Positions 35,078 to 44,662 of a stretch of DNA of 64,000 nt are shown one piece after another. Both the position numbers and the translations under genes were made by a program. Source of the DNA: a virus; IMG/VR virus record IMGVR_UViG_3300032677_000023, positions 1 to 64,000 of that record; one strand, written 5' to 3'. Under the pieces are notes generated by a model. The model had not been told where the DNA came from. It saw nothing but the letters and a program-made list of their open reading frames with translations, and did no database searches. Position 1 is the first letter of the stretch, and each line of letters begins with the position of its first letter.

Positions 35078-36769
35078 AAAATTCTTGTGTTTTTCAAACT
35101 TGAGAACTCTATCAAATTTATCATATAATTGGTCGCCTTTATGACTTATTATAAACGTGTTTGTGTCAGAAGTCAAGCTTTTTATTATCTTAAGAAATTC
35201 TTCTGTGCCGTTTCCGTCCAACGAGCTATCGAAAACTTCGTCCATGATCAAAAGGTTAGTATTAATACTATTACGCAACTTAGCCACAGCGCGCCAAGTA
35301 AATAATATCGCCAAATTGATTCGCATCTTTTCGCCTTCAGAAAACGATTCATAAGAAAATTCGTCGCGGAACCTGGATTTGATGGTTTCATTAAATTCCT
35401 CATTAAGTTCAAATTGACACATAAATTCCATCGCCGAAAGATATTTATTAATCAGTTTGTTGATAACTGGTATGTACTGTTTGATGATACGAGCTTTAAT
35501 TCCGCCATCTTTCAATAAGATAGAAGCAGCGTTTAATATGTTTCGATCCTCTTTAACGATGACGATTTTTAATTCTAACTCTTTCAATTCGTTTTCATAA
35601 TCCGTAATATTATTGTCTGTGCCTTCAATCTGTTTGTTTTTAATTAAATTGATATCCTTTTTCAATTCGTTTATATAATTATTCATAGTTTTGATATCAG
35701 TTTCAAGTTTATATATTTCCATCTCTTTATTTCTAATATCATTTAATATTAACATAATTTCATTGAGACGATTATTAGAAGCTTCATATTCTACGGCTAG
35801 TTTATTCAAACCGTCTTGCGATTCTTCAATAATCTCCTTTTTTTCATTTATAGTTTTTTCTCGAAAATCTTCTTGTATTGATTGTTTACAAGTTGGACAA
35901 TCTTTATGTTTATCAAAGAAATCAACATCGCGGTTCAACAAAGCAACTTTAGCTTCTATTTGATGTTTGAGTTGAGAAAGCTTTGTAATTTTCTTATTTA
36001 CTTTATCTTGATCTATGATTTTTGAATTTAATTCTTTAACATTTTCAATAAACGTTTCTAACTTACTCAAATTATTTTGAATTTTGATTTCAGTTTCTTT
36101 GATTAAGATTTGCTTTTCGGAAATAATATTTTCGTTATTGTTTTGTATACTCAAAAGATGTTTCTTTGTTAATTCTATTTTAGAATCAATAATTTTCTTT
36201 TCGGACATTTTATCACGCAATAGTTCATTGTTATCTGATAACTTATCTTTCAACAAAGAATTCATGGTAGTGAAAATTTGAAGCTCTAACAAATCTTCGA
36301 TAATTTCTCTACGATTAGAAGCGGATAATTGCATAAATGGTTGAAACGTTGCCGAACCAAGAACAACCACTTGACAAAACGATTTGTGATTTACTTTGAG
36401 TATTTGCTTTTCAAGTATTTCTTGATAATCTTTCATTTCCGCAGATTGATTCATCAGTGTCTCGTTTTGAAACACTTTAAACACCGAAGGCTTCATACCT
36501 CTAACAATTTTATACTCTTTATTTTGTATAGAAAATTCCACTTCAACTAACAATCCTTTTTGATTGATAGAATTTAATAGTTGTGGTTTGTTGATTTTAC
36601 GAAACGGTTTACCAAACAAAACAAAAGAAAGAGCATCTAGTATAGTAGATTTACCAGCCCCATTTTCACCAACTATTAATGTAGTGTTATTTTCATTAAG
36701 AGAAATTTCCGTAAATATATTTCCGGTCGAAAGAAAATTCATCCATCTTAATTTTTTAAATGTAATCAT
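35060..36769 (-). CDS. 46: recombination nuclease subunit gp46 (SbcC/Rad50-like)
   Basis: 569 residues: Walker A GENGAGKSTILDALSF near residue 35, a long coiled coil interrupted by the zinc hook CPTCK, the signature FSEGEKMRINLAI, and Walker B NLLIMDEVFDSSL. With gp47 it resects DNA ends for recombination-dependent replication. Its ATG overlaps the gp47 stop. Confidence 0.95.
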   Translation of the reverse strand: MITFKKLRWMNFLSTGNIFTEISLNENNTTLIVGENGAGKSTILDALSFVLFGKPFRKINKPQLLNSINQKGLLVEVEFSIQNKEYKIVRGMKPSVFKVFQNETLMNQSAEMKDYQEILEKQILKVNHKSFCQVVVLGSATFQPFMQLSASNRREIIEDLLELQIFTTMNSLLKDKLSDNNELLRDKMSEKKIIDSKIELTKKHLLSIQNNNENIISEKQILIKETEIKIQNNLSKLETFIENVKELNSKIIDQDKVNKKITKLSQLKHQIEAKVALLNRDVDFFDKHKDCPTCKQSIQEDFREKTINEKKEIIEESQDGLNKLAVEYEASNNRLNEIMLILNDIRNKEMEIYKLETDIKTMNNYINELKKDINLIKNKQIEGTDNNITDYENELKELELKIVIVKEDRNILNAASILLKDGGIKARIIKQYIPVINKLINKYLSAMEFMCQFELNEEFNETIKSRFRDEFSYESFSEGEKMRINLAILFTWRAVAKLRNSINTNLLIMDEVFDSSLDGNGTEEFLKIIKSLTSDTNTFIISHKGDQLYDKFDRVLKFEKHKNFSRLAS

Positions 36770-37830
36770 TCTAAAGCTATAGCCTCATTGTATATTTCTA
36801 CAATTTTATTTTCTAATTTAGTTTTATCTATAGATTTATCTTCAAAAGACTCAATATAGTTTTTGAATATATCTATTGTTGATTCAGCTTCATTAACTAT
36901 ATCTTTATCATCCTCGAGGTTTAAATTCAAATGGTCTTCAACTATCTGTAAATCAATGGGGTTAACGTTTTCTATATTTTCAATGAATTTATCGAACCAA
37001 TAAAGATTGTTTTTTTCTTGAACGATAACCTTAACCATACAATTTCTATATTCGTTGTAATTTATTTTATTGTTAACGAATTTTTCATCAGAATCATTAT
37101 ACCAAATTTTCTTAAACATTTTGTAGGGGTTTTCTACAAATTGTATTTCTCTTGTTTCCGTATCATATACATGAAACCCTTTAGGATCATTATAATCAGA
37201 CCAAGTAAATTCTGCATGAGAACCTAGATAAAATATAGTCCCGTCTGTTGATCTATGATGATAATGACCCGACATCACCAAATCAAATTTAGAAAAAATA
37301 TTACGGTCGTCTCCATGAGATACAATAGAACCTTTATGCATCTCAAACCCTGAGATCTCCAAATGACCCATAACTATTTGAGCTTCTGTAGATTTAATTT
37401 TTTCCAATGTTTGTTTTCTGTTATCATCACAAATCCAAGGTACAAACAATATTTTTGTTCCATCAAACTCTACTTCTTCCGGGAACTTGTCGTATATCTT
37501 AAACGGATAAGACCCCGAAACTAACTCGTTTAAAGCGTTGACGGAATTAGTGTTTTTAAAATAAGTATCATGATTACCCGCGATGATGTGAACGTCGACG
37601 CCGCCGTGAGATAAAGGTTCTAGAAAATCTTCCCTGAGTCGACGAGCAGTATTAATGTTAATATATTTGCGACGATCGACAAGGTCTCCTAGATGAATAA
37701 CCGTACTAATTTCATTCTTAAGTAGATAAGGGAAAAAGATATTATCAAGAAATATTTTAGAATTATCGAGAAAAGCGACATTATCGTTACGAACTCCCCA
37801 GTGTGTATCTGTAATAAGAGCGATCTTCAT
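36766..37830 (-). CDS. 47: recombination nuclease subunit gp47 (Mre11/SbcD-like)
   Basis: 354 residues of the metallophosphoesterase family with DTHWG, IHLGDLVDRR, AGNHDTYF and GHYHH motifs. It forms the nuclease of the gp46/47 complex. It follows a 70-residue unknown gene and gp55, as in several T4-like genomes. Confidence 0.95.
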   Translation of the reverse strand: MKIALITDTHWGVRNDNVAFLDNSKIFLDNIFFPYLLKNEISTVIHLGDLVDRRKYININTARRLREDFLEPLSHGGVDVHIIAGNHDTYFKNTNSVNALNELVSGSYPFKIYDKFPEEVEFDGTKILFVPWICDDNRKQTLEKIKSTEAQIVMGHLEISGFEMHKGSIVSHGDDRNIFSKFDLVMSGHYHHRSTDGTIFYLGSHAEFTWSDYNDPKGFHVYDTETREIQFVENPYKMFKKIWYNDSDEKFVNNKINYNEYRNCMVKVIVQEKNNLYWFDKFIENIENVNPIDLQIVEDHLNLNLEDDKDIVNEAESTIDIFKNYIESFEDKSIDKTKLENKIVEIYNEAIALE

Positions 37831-37833
37831 AGT

Positions 37834-38046
37834 TTATCTTTTTCTAGTATTAGGGTCCATTCTTTTATTTTTAGAATGATCTATTGGTTTACTTACGTTA
37901 TGTTTATAGATTGCCTGCGCACAATAGTCTCTTATAGCTTCTAATCTGAGCTGATAATTCATCAATTCGTTTTCTCTAACATTTTTATCATTAAGTTTTT
38001 CAACTAAGTCTTGAATATTAATCGGTACTAAGTGTAGATTTTTCAT
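37834..38046 (-). CDS. small hypothetical protein between gp55 and gp47
   Basis: 70 residues from the ATG at 38046, which lies within the end of gp55; MKNLHLVPINIQDLVEKLNDKNVRENELMNYQLRLEAIRDY is followed by a basic tail. Such a small gene sits between 55 and 47 in other T4-like phages. Function unknown. Confidence 0.6.
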   Translation of the reverse strand: MKNLHLVPINIQDLVEKLNDKNVRENELMNYQLRLEAIRDYCAQAIYKHNVSKPIDHSKNKRMDPNTRKR

Positions 38047-38575
38047 TTTCTTGTTCTTCCTCTGAAAACAATTCAACTCCTTTAAGTTTACCCTTCTTTG
38101 AAGCAAAAGTCAACTTACTTTCAAAAGACCTTACCAATTCATTTGAATATTCATTAGACTTCAATTGCATGTTATCATTATCTGTCCAAAGTTGATTTGT
38201 TAGGAAACTATTCTCGAAGTTTTTATGTTTAATGTAAGTTTGCTTTTTTTCCTTTTGTATACGTCTAAGAAAAGCGTTCCAAGCTATCTGAGTAAAATAT
38301 GCAAACGGATTATTAGTTTTATCCGGGTTGAAATTATCAACAGCGGCTATACAATCATGAATACCGTCTGAAATCATATCTTGTTTGTAAGTATATCCGG
38401 AAAAATTAGGTTTCTTGGCTAAATTTTCACAAATTAAAATAATTGACTGACCTATGTAATTTGAAACTTGCGGCATAGGTTTATCATCTTCAATAGCTTG
38501 TTTTAATTTTGTTTTATATTCTATGATAGAGGTATACAGAGTTTTGTTGTTGATATAATTTCTTGGTTTCTTCAT
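38018..38575 (-). CDS. 55: late-transcription sigma factor gp55
   Basis: 185 residues with DGIHDCIAAVDNFNPDKTNNPFAYFTQIAWNAFLRRIQKEKKQ, the sigma region 2 of gp55 that recognises TATAAATA. The C-terminal FESKLTFASKKGKLKGVELF and acidic tail include the clamp-binding end. It works with gp45 and (in T4) gp33 at the late promoters seen throughout this window. Confidence 0.93.
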   Translation of the reverse strand: MKKPRNYINNKTLYTSIIEYKTKLKQAIEDDKPMPQVSNYIGQSIILICENLAKKPNFSGYTYKQDMISDGIHDCIAAVDNFNPDKTNNPFAYFTQIAWNAFLRRIQKEKKQTYIKHKNFENSFLTNQLWTDNDNMQLKSNEYSNELVRSFESKLTFASKKGKLKGVELFSEEEQENEKSTLSTD

Positions 38576-38633
38576 TTTAGTCCTTTACTTTTTTTGCCAA
38601 TGTAGTATAATCACTAATGTGATGATGATAATA

Positions 38634-40085
38634 TTAGTAGTTTAAGGAAACATTATATAGTTTATAACTGAACTTCTCCTCATTGTATATCTTTACTCGT
38701 TCCATAAAGTGTAACAAAGTGAAGTTCTTTTTAGACTTCCATGATATATCGTCAGCAATATCATATAATACCGCTTCTTCTTTAGATTCAGACTTACGTA
38801 ATCCACGACCGATAGACTGTAAGTTTCTAACTCTAGACTTCGAAGGACTAGAGAATATTATATTGTGAAGGTTTTTAATATTAACGCCTGTAGAAAACGT
38901 TCCATAAGAAGCTACGATAATAGCATTAGTTTCGTTTTCAACTATTTTCCTTATTTCTTCGCGTTCTTCTCCATCAACAGAACCTGAAACATAATATATT
39001 TTTCTATCTGGAGCTTCTGAAATTAAATTATCGTAAAGAGCTTTACCGTGTTTTTCTACAAACTGAAATAATAAAAGAGTGTTACCATTAAGCGATAAAG
39101 CTAGATTACGAATGAATTTGTTTCTTGCTTCTAATCTAACTATGAAATCCATCTCGGATTGATAATCCGATGCTCTAGCTAACATTTTACGGGTAGATTC
39201 AGGGTGTGATAGAACAATAGCTTTTATTTTAAAAGAAGCCAAATGTTTTTGTTCTATTAATTCTGATGTTGATGTTACTTTTCTGACAGGTCCGAATAGA
39301 CCTTCTAACACTAACTTATTAGTTTGAGTGCCGTCTAAAGTTCCGGTAAAACCAAATCTATATTTACAATCATCGAGTTTAGACATTATAGAGGTTAGTG
39401 ATTTGGCTTTGAATAGATGTGCCTCGTCTCCTATGACTACATCAAACTGTTTATAAAACTCTTTAGGAAGCTTATAAATGGACTGCCAGGTAGAGATCGT
39501 GATTGGTTTAGTCGTCTGTTTATCTTGACCAGAAAATATTCTATGAACGTATTTAGAAGAATCAAAACCATAGTCGGCAAAATCAGAAGCAAGCTGAGAA
39601 ACGAGAGAAGTTGTTGGAACGATAATAAGAGTGCGTTTAGCATAATACCTCACTAAAATATAAATGATGAAAGATTTTCCTGAAGCTGTTGGTGATAAAA
39701 GAAGCGATCTTCTTTCTCTTACAGCATGAATAAAAGCGTTTAATTGATAATCTCTGGGTTGAATAGTTGGTTTAAGTTCATCAATAAATTCTTTTGCTTC
39801 TTTGACTGAAAATTCTTCTGATGAAAAATCGGAAAGATATTCTAATTCATAATTTCTTGATTTACAAAATTCTTCAACATAACGATTAAGACCAGCGTAT
39901 AATTGACAAGTCATCGGATTGAGTAAACGTATTTTACCATCCCACATCTTATTACGATAAGCGGGTGTAAATTTTGCGCCCGGAACATCAAAAGTAAAAT
40001 AACTGCTCATCTCCATAATTATTGAAGGTTCGGCTATTATCTTATTGTATAATTCGTTTATTTTGAATATTTGTACTGTATTCAT
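38634..40085 (-). CDS. uvsW: DNA helicase UvsW
   Basis: 483 residues of a superfamily 2 helicase: QLNAFIHAVRERRSLLLSPTASGKSFII (motif I), VIGDEAHLF (motif II), FGFTGTLDG (III), LLLFQFVEKHGKALY (IV), ASYGTFSTGVNIKNLHNII (V) and QSIGRGLRKSE (VI). UvsW resolves branched intermediates and R-loops. It follows uvsY and ends before gp55. Confidence 0.95.
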   Translation of the reverse strand: MNTVQIFKINELYNKIIAEPSIIMEMSSYFTFDVPGAKFTPAYRNKMWDGKIRLLNPMTCQLYAGLNRYVEEFCKSRNYELEYLSDFSSEEFSVKEAKEFIDELKPTIQPRDYQLNAFIHAVRERRSLLLSPTASGKSFIIYILVRYYAKRTLIIVPTTSLVSQLASDFADYGFDSSKYVHRIFSGQDKQTTKPITISTWQSIYKLPKEFYKQFDVVIGDEAHLFKAKSLTSIMSKLDDCKYRFGFTGTLDGTQTNKLVLEGLFGPVRKVTSTSELIEQKHLASFKIKAIVLSHPESTRKMLARASDYQSEMDFIVRLEARNKFIRNLALSLNGNTLLLFQFVEKHGKALYDNLISEAPDRKIYYVSGSVDGEEREEIRKIVENETNAIIVASYGTFSTGVNIKNLHNIIFSSPSKSRVRNLQSIGRGLRKSESKEEAVLYDIADDISWKSKKNFTLLHFMERVKIYNEEKFSYKLYNVSLNY

Positions 40086-40519
40086 TATGAACCGCTTGTA
40101 AATCTTATAAAATCAATAGCAGATTTAATCTGATATCCTCTATTAGTTAGGCTTTTGATAATCGATTCTAAAAATTCTATTTTTTCTTGTTGATACCCTA
40201 TTTTGAGAGACATATTAATAAGGTCTTCATCAGCTTCCATATACATAGGTATATCGGTTTTAAGTATCAAACCTTTTGCTGGTAGTTTCCAACCTTTGGT
40301 TTGTGTTTCTTCGTTTGGTCCTTGACTCAAAAATTCATATTTTTCTAACTTTAATTGTTTTAAATTAGCTTCTTGTTTGCGAAGAATCAATTTTTCGTTA
40401 ATGTAAATATTGTAATATTTTTGATGTAAAGAAGGAATTTTAAGAGCTTCATCACCCAATTCAGTTCTATCTATAATAGAATCTTTTTTCCAAAGTTCAG
40501 AAATTTCATCAATATTCAT
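40085..40519 (-). CDS. uvsY: recombination mediator UvsY
   Basis: 144 residues. NIDEISELWKKDSIIDRTELGDEALKIPSLHQKYYNIYINEKLILRKQEANLKQLKLEKYEF fits UvsY (xWxxDxxID...LxxExxxIPxLHxKY), and NRGYQIKSAIDFIRFTSG matches its C-terminus. UvsY loads the UvsX recombinase on single-stranded DNA. The ATG at 40519 is preferred over one 12 bases upstream. Confidence 0.9.
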   Translation of the reverse strand: MNIDEISELWKKDSIIDRTELGDEALKIPSLHQKYYNIYINEKLILRKQEANLKQLKLEKYEFLSQGPNEETQTKGWKLPAKGLILKTDIPMYMEADEDLINMSLKIGYQQEKIEFLESIIKSLTNRGYQIKSAIDFIRFTSGS

Positions 40520-40545
40520 AATACACCTCATTTTATTAATATTAC

Positions 40546-40574
40546 ATTATACTATACTTTTCTAGAAAAGTAAA
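40546..40574 (-). promoter_or_regulatory. probable promoter of uvsY-uvsW
   Basis: On the - strand TTTACT (40569-40574), 17-base spacer, TATAAT (40546-40551), 27 bases before the uvsY ATG. Confidence 0.6.
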
Positions 40575-40575
40575 G

Positions 40576-41100
40576 CTAAATCTTATTAATATCGTAGTAA
40601 GTGTATTTGAAAGAGGCCGAAGCTTCAATATAATTAACGTCCGAGTCTGTTGTATTGAATGTCAATCCTGATAGGCTTATAGGAAAAGCGTCTACGTAAA
40701 TTGTTTCGTAATTAGGCGCTTTATCGCTCGTCAATACAGTCAAAGAAATATCCGAATATATACCATCGCCTGTATAAGAAGGATTGTTGGCTAAATCAGC
40801 GTATTCAGAAAAATCTTTTGGTTTACCTAAAGCTTTGAGCCAATTATGTATCTCAAGATAATTCTGTAAATCTTCATCAACTTTAAATGTAATACTTAAA
40901 GCGTCATAATCTATGTGTTCGCCAGGAAAGGGAATATTTACAAAAGGAGTCGCTGTAATGGCCGGTTTAATTGAAATAGGAGCTATGTTAACTTTTTGAA
41001 CGAAAAAATTAACGTTTGGAGCTTTTTTGATTTGAAATCTGAAATTGAGCGGACTAAGAAAATTACGATTTTCCGGTGTTGTATTATCTAGTGCTGACAT
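40576..41100 (-). CDS. tail tube-fold completion protein (gp3/gp19-like)
   Basis: 174 residues: NRNFLSPLNFRFQIKKAPNVNFFVQKVNIA, FPGEHIDYDALSITFKVDEDLQNYLEIHNWLKALG and a C-terminal YIEASASFKYTYYDI. This is the fold shared by tail tube and tail-completion proteins of T4-like phages; the position after gp23 and before uvsY is where gp3 lies in related genomes. The tube protein itself is at 49285-49899. A late promoter precedes it at 41123-41130. Confidence 0.75.
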   Translation of the reverse strand: MSALDNTTPENRNFLSPLNFRFQIKKAPNVNFFVQKVNIAPISIKPAITATPFVNIPFPGEHIDYDALSITFKVDEDLQNYLEIHNWLKALGKPKDFSEYADLANNPSYTGDGIYSDISLTVLTSDKAPNYETIYVDAFPISLSGLTFNTTDSDVNYIEASASFKYTYYDINKI

Positions 41101-41122
41101 TATCGTTATCTCCTTTTCATAC

Positions 41123-41130
41123 TATTTATA
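41123..41130 (-). promoter_or_regulatory. T4-type late promoter (TATAAATA)
   Basis: Exact octamer 23 bases upstream of the tail-completion gene and just after the gp23 terminator. Confidence 0.7.
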
Positions 41131-41133
41131 CAT

Positions 41134-41157
41134 AAAAAAGGGGAGCCGAAGCTCCCC
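41134..41157 (-). terminator. terminator after gp23
   Basis: GGGGAGC-TTCG-GCTCCCC on the - strand followed by TTTTTT, 34 bases after the gp23 stop. A textbook rho-independent terminator with a UUCG loop. Confidence 0.92.
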
Positions 41158-41190
41158 AGTTTGCGGTTTGAAACCGTCTTTTTGTATATC

Positions 41191-42594
41191 TTACATAAGG
41201 TTGTTAACAATAACGCGACGATAGTAAACGTTAGTGTTAATAGTAAGAGCGCCAGAACCCTTAGTTAGACCCTGAGCAAATGGGTTAGCAACAACGCCAT
41301 AACGAGTCTTGAACCCAATCTTTGGCTGGAATGTTGACTGATCAACTGCGCGTACCATCTGTAGAGGAACGTATGGGCAATAGAACAGACCGGCGTCGAA
41401 GGCTGATGAACCCTTATAACCTACAGTGATATAGTTACCGCCGATAGCATATGGATCAATATAAACCTTTAGACGACCGTTAAGAACACCAGCAAAAGTA
41501 TTACCAGTATCATCAACTTCTAGCTTGTTTGAGTTAAGAGCAGGAGCGTAATCAAGAACACCGGCCATCTGTAGAGCGGAAGCAACGTCCGAAGAACAGA
41601 TAACGATGTTACCCTTACCACGACGAGTTGTACGAGCGATAAAGTTAGCTTCACGTTCAAGCTGGAACATAAGACCCTTGAACTTTTCAACTGACCAACG
41701 GCCATTTGAGTCTGTATCTAGGTCGAATACACCTGCAGTAGTTGTATTCTGCTGAGCGCCGGCAACCGCTGTGATGTTGATTGTACGAACAATTTCACGA
41801 TTGATTTCAGCAAGAATTTCAGCTGAAAGAATGTTTGAAAGTTCTGTTTCAGCATCAAGACCGTGAATTGCCTTAAGGTCCTGTGCGAGTTCCATTGTAT
41901 ACTCTGCCTTTAGAGCGCGAGTATTAGCAGTTACAGTAACCTTTTCAATTGTGAAGGCCATCTGTGGGAAAGCGTTACCTGAATCAACACCAAGAGATTC
42001 GCCCTGTGATGTTGACATACCCTGTCCAGTGTTATAAGTGTTGGTAGCTGTAAGTGGTGAAGTATTAGTTGCACCAGGAATAGTACCAAGGAAGCCCTGA
42101 CCAAATGTATTTGGATTAACGCCAGTAAGACCACCTTCACCAGTGAAGGCTGTGTTAACTTCGTTGTAGAAAGTTTCGTTATCTTGGGTCTGGCCGTTAG
42201 CAAGACCGTTTGTACCAGTCTGGTTAGCGTAACGTGAACGCATTGCGAAGATAAGTCCAGTAGGACCAGTCATTGGCTGAACGCCGCAGATATCATAAGC
42301 AATGAGGTTAGGCATTGCACGACGTACAAGAGAAATCAATACTGGGTCGAAAGTATCGATACCACCAGCGCCAGCAGTTGACGATGAAGAACCCATCGCG
42401 TTAACTGGAAGTAGTGACGATGTTTCTGAAAGAGTCTGATAACCGCCGTGAGCTCCTGATTCGGCTAGAGCCTTTTCAGTGTTTTCGAGCATCATTGCAG
42501 TTACAGAACGGCGGTGCTGATCCTTGATAACGCCAAGAGCGTCATGGTCAAGAACTGGAGCCCACTTATTTTGAATTTCCTCAGCTAGATACAT
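41191..42594 (-). CDS. 23: major capsid protein gp23
   Basis: 467 residues with gp23 hallmarks: FDPVLISLVRRAMPNLIAYDICGVQPMTGPTGLIFAMRSRY, ALKAEYTMELAQDLKAIHGLDAETELSNIL and GNIVICSSDVASALQMAGVLDY. The N-terminal 60 or so residues are expected to be removed by the gp21 protease during head maturation. It has its own late promoter and terminator, consistent with very high late expression. Confidence 0.97.
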   Translation of the reverse strand: MYLAEEIQNKWAPVLDHDALGVIKDQHRRSVTAMMLENTEKALAESGAHGGYQTLSETSSLLPVNAMGSSSSTAGAGGIDTFDPVLISLVRRAMPNLIAYDICGVQPMTGPTGLIFAMRSRYANQTGTNGLANGQTQDNETFYNEVNTAFTGEGGLTGVNPNTFGQGFLGTIPGATNTSPLTATNTYNTGQGMSTSQGESLGVDSGNAFPQMAFTIEKVTVTANTRALKAEYTMELAQDLKAIHGLDAETELSNILSAEILAEINREIVRTINITAVAGAQQNTTTAGVFDLDTDSNGRWSVEKFKGLMFQLEREANFIARTTRRGKGNIVICSSDVASALQMAGVLDYAPALNSNKLEVDDTGNTFAGVLNGRLKVYIDPYAIGGNYITVGYKGSSAFDAGLFYCPYVPLQMVRAVDQSTFQPKIGFKTRYGVVANPFAQGLTKGSGALTINTNVYYRRVIVNNLM

Positions 42595-42631
42595 TTATTT
42601 TTCCTTTCGGGTTAATTAAGTTATTTCAATT

Positions 42632-42639
42632 TATTTATA
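42632..42639 (-). promoter_or_regulatory. T4-type late promoter (TATAAATA) of gp23
   Basis: Exact octamer 38 bases upstream of the gp23 ATG. Confidence 0.75.
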
Positions 42640-42651
42640 AAATTTAGTTTT

Positions 42652-43944
42652 TTACTTCTTAACTGTTCTTGCAAGAGCTTGAACGTAACGGTTAACGGCA
42701 GGATCAATATTTACAACAGTTCCTACTTCACCTTCAAAAGTTTCTTCTTGAATGTTTGTTGAAGTAGTTTGTTCCTGTCTAAAATAGTTTTCCTTGATGA
42801 TCTTCAATTTCTTTTCATAAATTCCAAGATCTCCGTCGAATTCAATTCCTTCAGCGAGAGTCGCGAACTTTTCCTGCTGTGTTAGTGCAAGGTCGGAAGC
42901 GAGTTCTTCAAAAATATCCTTTGCTGATTCTTCAACAACAATATTCTTTAGTTCTACGTTTTCAGAAATTGTTTCATTAAGTTTTTCTTCAAGTTCATTT
43001 ACCTTATCGGCAAGAGCTTCAAGAACATCAACCTGTTCCTGTGGCACAGAAATGTAGTGCTCAGCGAACAAATTCTTCAATCCTTCGATAAATTCTTCTG
43101 CAAGTTCGTTACGAAGTGTTGATTCAATAGCAACCTCGTTTTCCTTCATCCAATTTTCAACTACGTAATCTAGATAAGTGTCTAGCTTAGAAGTAATTTC
43201 TTCTTTGAATGAAACAAGGCTTTCGTTAAGCTGAGCTTCGAATTCTTCTTCAAGACGAGCAGACTCAGCTATAACGCGCGCTGATACAGCAGCTTCAAAC
43301 AATGTTGCGGCAGTATCTTTAAATTCTTCTGATAGTTCTTGACCTTCAAACATAGCTTCAACGTCTTCTTTGACATTAAGCTTTGGCATAGGCATCTTAG
43401 TCTTTGGACCCTTTGCGGAAACAGCTTGAGAAGGATGCATATCAATTGAAGACTGATTTGAACCTGACTTATCGCCAACGCCCCAATCTTTGCTTGGACC
43501 ATAAAGGCCGATTACTTTATTGAAAAAGTCAACCATGTCATTTTTGCCCATGCCGTTCATCATGTGCATCATGCCTGTCATCATACCAATCTTTGACTTA
43601 GTAAGAGCCTTTGGATCACCAATTGACTTTGCGGCTGGGTGAAGAGAAGCTGCAGCAGCTGTTTCTTCTTCGACTTTACCGAAAGCAGCGGGTCTTTTCT
43701 TACCCTTGTTTTCTTTTTCGTCCTGTTTTTCGTCTCTCTTTTCAGATCCTTTGTTTGTCTTAGACCAACCTTGTTCGCGGTCAGATTCTTTAGAATCTTC
43801 TTCTTCCTCTTCTTCGCCTTCTTCTTCCTCTTCTTCGCCTTCTTCTTCCTCACGATCTTTAGCCTTAGCCTTCTTTTTCTTGGCTTCTTCTAAAGTAGCT
43901 CTAAGAATTTCTTCAAATTCACGATTTTTGTTGGTTCCAGACAT
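42652..43944 (-). CDS. 22: prohead core scaffold gp22
   Basis: 430 residues, larger than T4 gp22 (269). The C-terminal 230 residues are helical and coiled-coil-like (MFEGQELSEEFKDTAATLFEAAVSARV and later segments), as in gp22. The N-terminal 100 residues form a very charged insert: a run of Glu residues at about 32-50, then Lys/Glu-rich sequence. Scaffold proteins are cut into peptides by gp21. A late promoter lies at 43973-43980. Confidence 0.88.
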   Translation of the reverse strand: MSGTNKNREFEEILRATLEEAKKKKAKAKDREEEEGEEEEEEGEEEEEEDSKESDREQGWSKTNKGSEKRDEKQDEKENKGKKRPAAFGKVEEETAAAASLHPAAKSIGDPKALTKSKIGMMTGMMHMMNGMGKNDMVDFFNKVIGLYGPSKDWGVGDKSGSNQSSIDMHPSQAVSAKGPKTKMPMPKLNVKEDVEAMFEGQELSEEFKDTAATLFEAAVSARVIAESARLEEEFEAQLNESLVSFKEEITSKLDTYLDYVVENWMKENEVAIESTLRNELAEEFIEGLKNLFAEHYISVPQEQVDVLEALADKVNELEEKLNETISENVELKNIVVEESAKDIFEELASDLALTQQEKFATLAEGIEFDGDLGIYEKKLKIIKENYFRQEQTTSTNIQEETFEGEVGTVVNIDPAVNRYVQALARTVKK

Positions 43945-43972
43945 TTAAGGTCTCCTTATTAGAATTTAAAAT

Positions 43973-43980
43973 TATTTATA
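43973..43980 (-). promoter_or_regulatory. T4-type late promoter (TATAAATA) of gp22
   Basis: Exact octamer 29 bases upstream of the gp22 ATG, overlapping the end of gp21. Confidence 0.7.
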
Positions 43981-44653
43981 TTAGGGTAGTTTTTACTGTC
44001 AACGAAGCTATATAATTTTCAAAAATAGCCAATTGTTGTTCTTCTATTTGACTTCTAGTCATTTTATTTAACGCTTTTTTAGTGTTCATCAATTTTTCTT
44101 CGTACCAAGTATCTTTAACCGGATCATAAAGCCAATCAACTCCTTCCATAATTCCTTCAACAAAAGCGTGTGGGGCTGAAGGATCGTGAACAATATCAGC
44201 AGCAGTGGCTAATCTATAATCGTCTTGAACTTCCATTGCTCCATCTTTACCAGATTTAAGCGATCCTAGACCTCTTGAAGAAACACCAAATTTACCACCA
44301 GATTTAAGAAGACCTTTAGCTATATTGCCCATAGGCGTATCAGTAAGTTTTGCCTTACCAATATAGTTTTTACCTTCTTTTTTAAGATCTATAATAATAT
44401 GAGAAACTCTATCTAGGTTAATTGAAGGGCCGGCAGGGTGACCCAATTCACCAAAAGCGCGACTTGATTTGACCATTTCTTTCATATAACGACCAACTTC
44501 TTTATCCAAAATATGAATTGGATAAATTCTTCCGTTGCGATTTTTTAAATCGCCTTGAAGAAACACGCCATGAATATAATGTTCTTTTTCGCCATCTTCT
44601 TTGGCTTCTGAAAGATATTCAACTTCTTCGAATACTTCTGTTATTAACTTCAT
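43976..44653 (-). CDS. 21: prohead protease gp21
   Basis: 225 residues: HYIHGVFLQGDLKNRNGRIYP, SSRAFGELGHPAGPSINLDRVSHII and GGKFGVSSRGLGSL. The His in GELGHP and the Ser in GVSSRG form the serine-protease active site of this family. It processes gp22, gp23 and core proteins. Confidence 0.95.
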   Translation of the reverse strand: MKLITEVFEEVEYLSEAKEDGEKEHYIHGVFLQGDLKNRNGRIYPIHILDKEVGRYMKEMVKSSRAFGELGHPAGPSINLDRVSHIIIDLKKEGKNYIGKAKLTDTPMGNIAKGLLKSGGKFGVSSRGLGSLKSGKDGAMEVQDDYRLATAADIVHDPSAPHAFVEGIMEGVDWLYDPVKDTWYEEKLMNTKKALNKMTRSQIEEQQLAIFENYIASLTVKTTLI

Positions 44654-44662
44654 TTTTGTTCC

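Noticed and set aside
40576-41100. Second copy of the tail tube gene gp19
   Set aside because: It shares the fold but its position after gp23 and its sequence fit a tail-completion protein better; the true gp19 is at 49285-49899.
43581-43948. Antisense open frames opposite gp22
   Set aside because: They arise from the low-complexity Glu/Lys codons of gp22 and have no start signals.
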